Under the pieces are notes generated by a model that had not been told where the DNA came from, made no database searches, and saw only the letters and a program-made list of their open reading frames with translations. Positions 36,206 through 46,006 of a stretch of DNA of 64,000 nt are shown here, in pieces. Position 1 is the first letter of the stretch. Every line of letters begins with the position of its first letter. The stretch is from NCBI GenBank assembly GCA_027604505.1, contig JADIIX010000129.1:1-64000 (forward strand), written 5' to 3'. The position numbers and the translations under genes are program-made. The stretch comes from Gonapodya sp. JEL0774 (taxonomy: Eukaryota > Monoblepharomycota > Monoblepharidomycetes > Monoblepharidales > Gonapodyaceae).

Positions 36206-37785
36206 TCAGTGAAAATCTTCTTCCTTCAGACCCAAGAACTCGAGTGCGTTGCGGGACAACATGCGGTCCTTGTCGTCCTCGGTGAGCTCTTCGATTTCCT
36301 CGATGAGGCGGCCCGGACGGTCGATTTCACTGGAGGATGGTGTGCGTGAAGTATAAAAAAATGTACAGGGAAAATGAGTATGCGATGAATACGACCAGGG
36401 GGGTTCCAACAATACACGCAAAAAAGTCCCAGCCCCGCTTCTCACCCCTCAAACTCACCCCAACGGAAACGGATAGTCCGACCCCATGAGCACCCTCCCC
36501 ACACCAAACTTCTTCACCAGCAACATGAGCGCGTCTCTATCGTGCACCAATGAGTCCACCCATATTCTATCCAACATGCTCAGCGGGCTCCTCGTTGTGT
36601 TCACGGCGACCAAATCCGGCCTGCACTGGAACCCGTGCTCGATGCGGCCCACCGTGCCCGGGAAGGATCCTCCGCCGTGCGCAAAGCAGACTTTGAGCCG
36701 GGGGTGGCGTTCCAGGACGCCGCCGAGGAGGAGGGAGCAGATGGCGATGGTGGTTTCGCAGGGCATCATGACGAGCCAGGGGAACCAGTATTTCTCCATG
36801 CGGGTGTTGGAGGTCATGTCCCAGGGGTGTACTTTTAATTGGGCAAGGAGGGATGGAGTTGGATTGAGGCAACATGTGAGTGTTGGGTGAATGGGGAGTG
36901 GACGCGGTTGTCTGTGCCCAAAACAAAAAAATTCTCCCGACCGACTCACCAAACACCGCCGCGTCCAACTCCTCACATGCGGTCCAAAACGGCTCCAGCT
37001 CCGGCGCGTCCAAGTTCCAGTCGTTGATGTGACTCCCAATCTGGACCCCCCTGAGCCCCAGCTCCTCCACACACCGCTTCAACTCCGCGACGGCCAAGTC
37101 GGGCGCCTGCATGGGCAAGGTGCCCAATCCGGTGAATCGACGGGGGTTTTCGGCCACGCATTGGGCGAGGTGGTCGTTGAGGTAGCGGGCGAGGTCGAGG
37201 GTGTGCTCGGGTTTTTTGTTGTAGTTGAACATGACGGGGACGGTGGAGAGGACTTGGACGTCGACACCTGAAGGATTCCACGGCAACCACACAGGGTTCA
37301 GTTCGTACTGATCGAAATATGAGTTGAAAGGGTTGACAATTCAGACTCTCACCAGCCTTGTCACATTCTGGCAGTCGGGCGGCGCAATTGCAGCAGTTGC
37401 TCTCCACGGTCCTGAAAAACTTGCCGTCCAGGTACATGTTGGCTTTTTGAAACGCAGAAATGATTGGCTTCGTCAGTGATTTATTGTTCCACCACGTTTC
37501 CCCCCTGGCCACAAAAGCCAACAGACGATCCTTCTTTTCTTTTCTGAGGCTTTTCTCAGGCTCACCTCGGCCGCTCGCGTCGTCGTGCTTCACTTGGATC
37601 CAACCCGTGGAGTTGTACCGTCTGGACAAGTCCGGGAGATGGCGAGGGAGGACGTGAGTGTGTATGTCGATTTTGAAGTAAGGAGAGCCGTTGGATTTGA
37701 GGATGGGACCGGTTGGGAGGGAGTCGTTGTTTTGAGGGGAGTGGTCTGGAGCGCTCAGGGGAAGGGGTTCATGCGGAGACGACAT
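36206..37785 (-). CDS. ACMSD: 2-amino-3-carboxymuconate-6-semialdehyde decarboxylase
   Basis: A zinc amidohydrolase-fold decarboxylase that diverts the kynurenine pathway away from quinolinate and NAD. Start at 37785 (MSSPHEPLPLSAPDHSPQ). YFKIDIHTHVLPRHLPDLSR carries the HxH zinc ligands, then TGWIQVKHDD and YLDGKFFRTVESNCW. DVQVLSTVPVMFNYNKKPEH, DHLAQCVAENPRRFTGLGTL, MQAPDLAVAELKRCVEELGL and GVQIGSHINDWNLD follow. After an intron come VHPWDM (zinc His), MMPCETTIAICSLLLGGVLE, VCFAHGGGSFPGTVGRIEHG, WVDSLVHD and VGRVLMGSDYPFPLGE (catalytic Asp). The last exon ends LSRNALEFLGLKEEDF to the stop at 36206. It has an N-terminal Pro/Ser extension of about 35 residues before the barrel. About five introns. 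Confidence 0.93.
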
Positions 37786-38428
37786 GATTTGAGTGCTAAT
37801 TAGTCGGAGGGGTGGACGATTGACTGGGGCGTGGGAGTATTCAAAGTGGACAAGGATTCAGAGAAGACAGAAACAAAGGAATGAAGTTACTTTGATTTAT
37901 ATATGTGTGGGGCTCTTTGTTGCACCAGTTGGGAACAGAGTTTCGGGAGTGGCGCAGCCGGCTTCAGACATGTGACCGACACATCAGGCCCACACCTGTT
38001 CCTCGCAGTTCTCACCGAACGAGGTTGTGAATGGAAGCTCCCCAATCACTCTCTAGTTGCCAATCTTGTTGGGATTTTTGTGGGATTTTTTTTGTGATCC
38101 ATTCTTGTGCGGTATGCTGTCTGCGAGCACTTGCAATGTGATGTGCATTGGTTGAGGAGATCAGTGGTCGAGGAAAGCAAAGTCCTTTGTGAAAGAAAAT
38201 GTGCAGCTCATTGGGAATGTATTTGATGAGTGTGCCGGTAGCAGCTATCACGCAGATGTATTTTTAGTAGCAGTGCAGTTGGGACCTGCCCGGGGATCAC
38301 ATCAGGGAACCAAATGAGATAGGCTATGACGGAATGTGAATAGAAGGAAAACAATAAAAACAGCTCACGTCCTACCTATGATGGAGTGAAGTCCAAACCT
38401 AGAGAAACTAAAACCCTCAAACTAGGAT

Positions 38429-38538
38429 CACCCAGTGGGTGCTGTGCCACACGACCCCTAATCAGGTGACTAATCCCTACACAACCACCACTGACCTAGT
38501 GGTATGCTGACAAATGTCACCTTTGGTGACAGCAGTGG
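38429..38538. repeat. Cluster of short perfect inverted repeats
   Basis: CACCC/GGGTG forms a 5-bp stem with a 3-base loop at 38429-38441. TGTCACC/GGTGACA forms a 7-bp stem with a 3-base loop at 38515-38531. The latter is enclosed by CCACTG (38488-38493) and CAGTGG (38533-38538), and an ACCACT/AGTGGT stem lies inside the left flank. The arrangement could fold into a branched structure, as single-strand DNA or RNA. Confidence 0.5.
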
Positions 38539-40221
38539 CCACAAAAACTACGCTAGTCCACCCAGAACTGTTGATGCTTTATACTCTAAGCACTGGGACG
38601 TTTCAACAGCACCTAGAGGACACCACCACTGTACATTGCTGCTGTTGGACTTATCAATTGTGGAGCGAAGCCGCGAAGGAGGGGAACTCACATGCCCCTC
38701 ATACACCATTGAGCACATCTTGACTCCAAGGATGTTTCCTGCAGAACGGACTTTTCAAACCTCAGAAATTTTGAGCAGTGCCAGTCCTATCCTTTGACTT
38801 GTTCTTTTTGCAATTGGGGAGAAACAAACATGGGATGAGGGGTGGAGACTGTGTTGGGGCTGTGGTGGGGACAGGACAGATTGTGGTCCAAAACATTGTC
38901 TATTCTTTTGTTTTTGCTGTATTGTATGAGAAGTGTTTCAATCAGGGATCTCATATGCAGCTCTTTTGTGGCATCCTGCAGTGTCACTGGTACTGTACCA
39001 TGGGCCCAGCACGTATATTGCGTCCTATGCACTAAACATAGGTGTCTAGTACATGTGCAAGATCATATACTAAGCTTTGGTCAACCCCAAGTCCCCAAGT
39101 GTCACAATCCAGAGTCCATGATGCTAGAACTAAGACCAGAAGCAACTCCCAGCCAATCAACCCCCATTGTGGCCCAGTCGCATCTGCAACTTACTCAGCA
39201 AGGACAGGCGTGTCTTTGACCCTGAGGGCTGATGGCTCCGACACTTCCCCTGCCACCATAGCTGCAGCTGACCACATGGAATTCCTGTCTGACAGTCTCA
39301 CTCCCCCCCATCACCTGCCAAGAAGGCCAAACCACCAAGGCAGCCCTGAAGCAAGGCAACAACGGAGTCATGCTCCAAATCAAGCCAACTGTGTTGGTCG
39401 CCAAACCACCATGGAACATAGGTGGAACAATGAATGCAGCCTATAAGCGTAAGTCCCGAGCCCTGCTCTGGCCCATCTTCTTTGTTGTCGTTGGCTGCAT
39501 TGACCAATGCATACAGTTCCTATCCTTTATTTTCTTCACTCGTTGTTCCAACTCATTGGTGGAACATGGTGATTACCTTCAAGACCAATGCACAAGAAGA
39601 CCTCCCTGGGCTCTCAGCCAGGAAGGTTTTCAAAGAGGCCCGCCCTCTTCCAAGGAATGGAGGATCATAAAGTATTGTTACAGTGCACAAATTGTGAGCT
39701 GGGATTGAAGTTTAAGTGGTTGAGGTGCAATGGAGTGGCTGTGGTGGTTCAAGCCCCATCAGATGCCAAGTCTGGCAAGGGCCAGTTGAGTCAGGGACAC
39801 CCAACTGGGCAGAAGGGGGTCATGGCATTCACCATGAAGACAGATGCACCTCCACAGGTACCAAGACTGGGGAGAAGAGGAAAGCCCCCCCCCCCTCCCA
39901 ACATGGAGGAGGGACCAGAGAGACCAAAGGAAGCCCCCATTGAGGAAATTAACGCGTTGGAGGGTGGGAATGACATGTAAATGGAGACTGTCGCAGAGGT
40001 TGACGAGCTGGCAGGCACTGGGGAACTTGAGTCTGTCCCCTTTCAAGAGTGGCAAATGCCCTTGTTGAAAGTACCATGCCGGTGAGGGGACCCCTGGAGG
40101 GGGTGCAACAGTGACCTCAGGTCCATTAGAGGAGGTCATTCCCCCAGGGATCCAGTTCACTCTCACGAATATCGAGAGCATGCTGGAGTGTTAAAAGCAC
40201 AACTTGTAATCTTGTTGCATC

Positions 40222-40548
40222 CCAGACTCGGAATTGGTCCCCCTCTTTGTCTGTGGATTTTGGGCTTTCTATCAGCAATCATTCACTCTAGTTCTCTGCA
40301 AACAACCAGCTCCTCACTGGAATCGTCCAACAAAATGCAATCATTGGCTGGAATATGGTTTGAAAGATGCGATTGTTTCCTGTCTGTGCATGCATTAAGC
40401 ATTTTTAAGTAACAACAAACGATATCAACCACCGGAAGTTTGACTATACTAGTGAGTTGCTGGTTGTTTGCAGAGAAATAGTGTGAATGATTGCTGACAG
40501 AAGGCCCAAAATGCAACCATGAAGAGGTGTATTCATTCCAAGTCCAGG
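40222..40548. repeat. Large imperfect inverted repeat (fold-back element)
   Basis: The segment 40258-40320 matches the reverse complement of 40449-40510 at about 57 of 63 positions. The shared core includes the stretch starting GCTGGTTGTTTGCAGAGAA. The intervening loop is 128 bases. A weaker match extends each arm outward to about 40222 and 40548. No gene overlaps. The form fits a fold-back or MITE-like element, or two inserted copies of one short repeat in opposite orientation. Confidence 0.75.
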
Positions 40549-40780
40549 CTGCACTTGGATTACTCATTGTGCTTCACCAGAAAACTCCTGCTGCTCCTGG
40601 CTCCACCAGGAAAACTCTTGGGCAGTGCCCAGATAGCTGCTGCAAGTTTTGCTCCACAAAACTTGGTCCATGACCAATTTGTTTTTGCCTCAAAATGAAG
40701 TGCATCAATGAAGTCATTCAAGCATGGTTCTTGCAGCCCAATATATCAAGCGGCAAACAATGGATGGCATTGCACACATA

Positions 40781-40804
40781 CACCAGAATTTCAGTATTCT
40801 GGTG
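40781..40804. repeat. Perfect 9-bp hairpin
   Basis: CACCAGAAT at 40781-40789 and ATTCTGGTG at 40796-40804 enclose a 6-base loop. A near-tandem repeat (CACCAGAAAACTCCTG, then CACCAGGAAAACTCTTG) lies shortly before it, around 40577-40620. Confidence 0.55.
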
Positions 40805-41420
40805 CCATGGAACAGAATTTATTATGTGCTCTGGAACATGGATGTGTAGTGGGGCTGTCACTACGTATCGATCCTAGCCCTCTATGAACGGAATGGTGAC
40901 CTAGTGATAGGCCTGGAGTGATCTTATTGTGTGTAGATATCTGTGTCTTATATACATGTGGGGGCTGTGGCCACACAGGCCAGACAGTGTCAGTATACCA
41001 CAACAGATGTTACCGCTTCTTTCAAGGAAGCAGACATGGAGGTATGGGCTGATCCCCATGCAAATATATTTCTACTCATTATGATCATTACTGATTCCGA
41101 CTGTAACGTGGGGATTTTTCAAAAATATTTCACCATCTTCAATCCTGCATACGTAGCTTCTCAAAACATGGGCCACATTCTTCACAGTGACTTCCCTCTA
41201 ATCAAGTGTACTGAATGTGCCCTGTTCGCTTGGTTTTTTCTGTTTGTGTCAACGAATTCTCACCCCAATTCTCATATACTAATGTATCTTACTATGTACA
41301 TTTGAACAGAAACGGGCTTTGAAAGTTTTGAGTGGGGAAGGTGTCACCTGGAGGTGTGGGAGGAGGTTCCGTGCCATCGGGCGAACCACAGAAAAGAGAA
41401 ACCTTACAAACCCACCAGCA

Positions 41421-43777
41421 ATGGTTTCCAACGGGCAGGCTCTCGACATTTCCACACAATACGATGCAATTCTCATTCTTGGTCAGTGAATCAGTCGAGT
41501 TGGCAGCAGGGTGGCTTCAAATCACAGATTGCCGAAACTGATGTGCTTCTTTGCTCTACCTTCGCAAACTCGCAGACTTCGGATCCCAATATTCCCACCT
41601 TATTACACGGAGGATTCGAAGTCTCGGTATCTACTGTGAGATGCAGGCCTGCACCTTCAAGCTCGCAGACTTGAAATTCAAACCAAAAGGTTGGTGGGAA
41701 TCACCACCTAGTGTCTCCCGCTTTTCAAGTCCATCGCACACATTTCTTCACTTCGCTCCACGCAGGTGTTATCCTATCTGGTGGACCCAACTCCGTTTTC
41801 GATGCCGACGCCCCTCACGCCGACCCGGCCTTGTGGAAGATGGGGGTGCCCGTCCTCGGCATCTGCTATGGTCTCCAGGAGATTGCCCACACTCTGGGCG
41901 GTGAAGTGGCACCCTGTGAACACAGAGAGTATGGTTCGGCGTTTGTGAACGTCACTGAACAGAGCGCACTGTTTGAGGGACTCGGGGAGGGATTAGAGGT
42001 TAGTCCTTGTGAAAGGGTTATATTACATGTGGTTCCTCCACTCAATCCGTTTGAAATTTCCCTATCACCCATCCGTTTCCACTCTCCCTGCACATCACGC
42101 ACTCAGGTCTGGATGTCCCACGGCGACCAACTTAGCCGCCTTCCCACCGGCTTCCGCATCATCGCCAACACCCGCACCGCCCCGCTCGCCGCCATTGAAA
42201 ACTCCGCCACCCGAACCTACGGCATCCAATTCCACCCCGAGGTCACTCACACACCCAAGGGCACCCAACTCCTTTCCAATTTCGCAAAGACCATCTGCGG
42301 GTGCAGCGCGACGTGGACCATGGAGTCGTTTGTGGACAAGGAGGTGGAGCGGATTCGACAGGTCGTGGGACCCAAAGCGCAGGTTGTGGGCGCTGTGAGC
42401 GGTGGGGTGGACTCTACGGTTGCAGCGGTGTTGATGAAGAGGGCGATCGGTGATAGGTGAGTTTGCAGAGTGACACCATATCGTATCGGCTTTTGAAACG
42501 ACTCCCTCGAATCTCTGCCTCCCGTTTCTGCCGTGCGGCAAATCTCAAGGTTCCACGCAATCCTGGTGGACAACGGCGTGATGCGATGGCAGGAATGTGA
42601 CATTGTCAAAGCGACCTTGAAGGAGAAACTCGGCATCAACCTCGTGGTCGCGGACGCCGCAGACATGTTTTTGGGTCGTCTGAAAGGGGTACGTCCGCCA
42701 GTTGGTGTGCTCCCCCTTCACCTCGTGATTCTTAATGGGTTTTCCGCTCTGTTGGGTCTTACAGATCACCGACCCCGAAAAGAAGCGCAAGATCATAGGA
42801 TTGTCCTTTATCGAGGTCTTCGACCGCGAGGCCAAGCGTATCGACGAGGAACTCGCCTCGCACGGTGACAGCACGATCCAATACCTCTTGCAGGGTACCC
42901 TGTACCCCGATGTGATCGAGTCCATCAGCTTCAAGGGTCCATCAGCGACGATCAAAACACATCACGTGAGTTGTGTGGATGGCTTTGACGGGCGGGCGTG
43001 GAGGGTTGTCAGTGTTCCCACGTGCTGATGGTTGTTTTCAAACGATGCAGAATGTGGGTGGTCTACCAGAGAAGCTCAAGATGAAGATCGTCGAACCCTT
43101 GCGTGAACTCTTCAAGGGTGAGCTCGAGACCCCACCATGCACATAACTCCAACCATTTACACTTTCCACTTTAAAATTCTCATTGCAAAACATAGACGAA
43201 GTCCGCGCTCTCGGTGCCATCCTTGGAATCGATGAGGAACTCATCTGGCGACATCCTTTCCCTGGCCCAGGTCTTGCCATTCGGATATTGGGAGAGGTCA
43301 CACCATCGCAGGTGCGGTGGCCACGCAGAGTCGCGCGTGTGTTCTGCTCGCGCCGATGCACCTCCATGACAATGCTGTGAACCATTTTGATAGGTCGAAA
43401 TTGCGCGAAAGGCGGACAAGATTCTCATTGAGGAGATCCGGACGGCGGGACTGTACAAGAACATTGCACAAGGTGGGTTCGTGGGTTCACATTAGTACTT
43501 ATAACACACGCTTTACACCGTCCATACCGAATTCCCAGCCTTTGCCGTACTCCTTCCCGTTCTTGCCGTCGGCGTCATGGGCGACCAACGGACGTACGAG
43601 CAAGTCATCGCCATCCGTTGTGTAGAAACCACTGACTACATGACGGCAGACTGGTACCCTTTCCCATACGATGTGCTCAAACGGATATCAGGAAGGATCA
43701 CGAACGAGGTCAGAGGGGTCAACAGAGTGGTGTACGATGTGTCGTCCAAACCTCCCGCGACGATCGAATGGGAATGA
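41421..43777 (+). CDS. GUA1: GMP synthase (glutamine-hydrolysing)
   Basis: Converts XMP to GMP with ATP and glutamine. The ATG at 41421 opens [20 protein letters not shown]; a phase-1 intron joins [20 protein letters not shown]. The glutamine amidotransferase domain follows with [20 protein letters not shown], the nucleophile in [28 protein letters not shown] and the [14 protein letters not shown] His/Glu pair. The ATP-pyrophosphatase P-loop is [15 protein letters not shown]. Then come [86 protein letters not shown] and [15 protein letters not shown]. The C-terminus is the conserved [10 protein letters not shown]-stop. About ten introns. The order and length match the single-chain eukaryotic enzyme. 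Confidence 0.95.
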
Positions 43778-43998
43778 GGGATAAAAGTATCGCTTTCGCA
43801 ACGGTACATGTTGTCGAAGTTGAAACGGGTATTTCGTAGTTGTGCAGCCTCTATTTCGCATTGGTTTAGAAGCAAGGGAGACCTCTTTAATTGTATTATC
43901 TCCGCCGGTTACGGTTGCCTGAAACACAAATACTAATAGCCGCACCTCCAGTCATCTGGACAGAACCTAGTTCTTGTTGCTCAGCGCAGAGTGCATAT

Positions 43999-44039
43999 GG
44001 CGGGAGGGGGAGGGGGGGGGGGAGGAGTGGGGAAAGGGT
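43999..44039 (+). other. G-rich tract with quadruplex-forming potential
   Basis: A stretch of about 40 bases is almost only G and A, with more than four G-runs of three or longer, including one of eleven. It lies in the 470-base gap between the converging GMP synthase and F-box genes, a gap that holds no other recognisable feature. Confidence 0.5.
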
Positions 44040-44244
44040 GAAACCCACGTCATTGAGTGTGAGTGTGATGTTCCTTCCCCAACCCCCGTCCCAAGCCAAA
44101 ATCCATCCCCTCATTGAGAGGTTTCAACACTTTTCATAATTAACAAAATTAAGTTCTAATAACTAATAAACACTGAAAACATGCGACAAAATTACGAATC
44201 CCAGAACTTCAAGACAGCCGTCTTTAAACCATCAGCGGGCAGCT

Positions 44245-45435
44245 TCAAGCGGCACTACCCACGATGTCATCCATTGTCAGCTCCTCATCCACATGTTCTT
44301 CTGCATCCAGAGTCTGTGGTTCTGTTCCCAAGTATCCCGCAAAACTTCTTCCCACCTCCAACTTCCCACGTGTCCTGTCCAGCCGGCCCTCCGCCTCTTC
44401 GATTTCTTCGCCCAAGTGTTTGACCTGTAATGCCGCCGCAATCACGATCAACAACCTATACGCCGCAATAGAGGAAGCTCTCGCGCGCTCATAAGTGAGT
44501 GAAGTCGCCACGATGATGGAGTCTACAAGGGCAACTCGATTTTTCGGTATGGCGTCGACAATCGTGGGGAGAGTGCGAAGCCATCGGCGAAAGGGTGGTG
44601 ACAGGAGGGCCCGTCTGAGAAGCGACCACGGGACATCGGTTGCGGCGGTGGATGAAGGAGATGTAGACGTGGTTGGAAGAGAGCCGTGGAGGCCGAGAAG
44701 GCAGGCTGCGACCACACGGAGTTCAGGAGGTGGATTGGGATGAGACGCAAGCTCGGAGAGCTCGGACGACGTGGAGTTGGTGAGAAAGGCCCTGTAATGG
44801 CGGAGGAGAGGTAGTTTGCGGGTGTGAACCGTGGACAGATTGTACCTGGCCTGGAGGGAAAGGATTTTGAGAGGAATATCCTGGCCTCCGCTCCGAATGA
44901 TGAAACTGACCTCCTTGACTTCTTCTTTCAACATCTTGACTCTCTGAATGGCCCAAATAGACAACGGAACCTCCACCAAGTACTTGAGTCTTCTCGATAA
45001 CCCTCTTGCCTCTGCCATGTCCAAGGCGGGCAAGTTCGACAATACAGATAGAAGCACTTCATTCGGAAGTGACAGCAGCTCTGTATGGCGATCAAGGTAT
45101 CTGGTTGAGTGCGAAGATTCAGATGCGGTGGGGAGGTACGGGAGATCTCGGGAGCTTCTTTTATGAAGAAGCGAATGGGGGGGAGAGAAGATGGATGGGA
45201 GGTTGGGGATAGACAGGTCCGACGAGAACGTCTCGGCAGCAGGAGGGAAGGCAAAGTCTGTTTTTTTTTTTTGTCAGATTTAATCCGGATGGCAGGGAGA
45301 AGGAGTACAGTGAGAAGATCTCGTCTTACCAAAGGAGTCAACCCAATTTGGGGAGCCCGGAGAGTTCCCATCGTCCTCTACAGCGAAGCACCGTTCTGGT
45401 GACTGTGGATCGAGGAAGGTTAAGTGAGTGTTCAT
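44245..45435 (-). CDS. F-box protein
   Basis: Two exons, 45435-45330 and 45257-44245, joined by a 72-base intron (GTAAGA to an A-rich stretch ending CAG), give 372 residues in frame. The F-box is at about residues 90-130: LLSLPNEVLLSVLSNLPALD then ARGLSRRLKYLVEV. It would bind Skp1 in an SCF ubiquitin ligase. Before it lies a Ser/Pro-rich N-terminus; after it about 240 residues with helices (VEVPLSIWAIQRVKMLKEEV, SLTYERARASSIAAYRLLIV) and an acidic end (EEHVDEELTMDDIVGSAA). No LRR, WD40 or Kelch substrate domain was recognised. The start at 45435 was chosen because it is the first ATG in the frame that joins correctly. Confidence 0.75.
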
Positions 45436-46006
45436 TGCAAAGAGCTAGCATAGGAAAAAGAGAGCCGGTTGAGAACTTTTATAAGAAGGATGGCAAAGAC
45501 TCCGCCGGGAGCAGCTGCAGAGACTCACGACAACGGTGATCCAAGTCGCTTCCAAGAGTCTGGATTCTCTCTCTTCCTCGGCTCTACTGTCTCTCGGTAC
45601 GATTGGAGAGCTCCAGAAGCGAGAGTTTCAGAAGCGTTCACGAACTCGGTGTTTTGCTGTACTTTGGACTTTATCTGTTTTGCCTGTGATCGAGGGCCAA
45701 TTTCGAGGCGCCACAGAGTGGCTGCACGAGAACAACACAGAAAAGGCAGAGAAGATTGACGAACATGAATGCCCATTCCAGATATTTTTCCCGTTCGAAC
45801 TAGTTCTCCCTTCCCATTTGTTATGAATAAATACTCCACTGACAACGGTTTCATTTTGCTTGTTCGTTCCCATAGATCTTCTATCACTCATTTGCCCAAA
45901 TATGTTATTTCAAAGTAAGCCCCATGAGCACGATACAACTTCACGGTATTTACTGTAATGTCAACTCATGGTTTCGTCGCCATTTTTGCCCATTATCTGA
46001 CTGCGC
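45436..46006. other. Intergenic, no gene recognised
   Basis: It separates the F-box gene start from the stop of the large membrane-protein gene, both on minus. ORFs on both strands overlap here but show no family features. Confidence 0.5.

Larger units (their letters stand above)
37786..41420. mobile_element. Gene-poor block, probably decayed mobile DNA, unclassified
   Basis: Over 3.6 kb no conserved gene could be read. Short ORFs are interrupted by stops in otherwise protein-like frames. One frame runs from about 39588 to 39980, stops, and resumes immediately (METVAEVDELAGTGELESVP), and EEVIPPGIQFTLTNIE lies near 40130. The block holds a large fold-back repeat and several perfect hairpins, listed separately. 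No transposase, reverse transcriptase or LTR pair was recognised, so the element class is unknown. The right end should include the GMP synthase promoter and the left end the ACMSD promoter. Confidence 0.35.

Noticed and set aside
36486-37271. Long plus-strand ORFs opposite ACMSD
   Set aside because: Antisense to conserved ACMSD exons with the zinc-binding motifs; no independent evidence.
38488-38540. tRNA-derived SINE or tRNA gene, from an A-box-like GACCTAGTGGTATGC
   Set aside because: No B box follows at a fitting distance and no acceptor stem or cloverleaf can be drawn.
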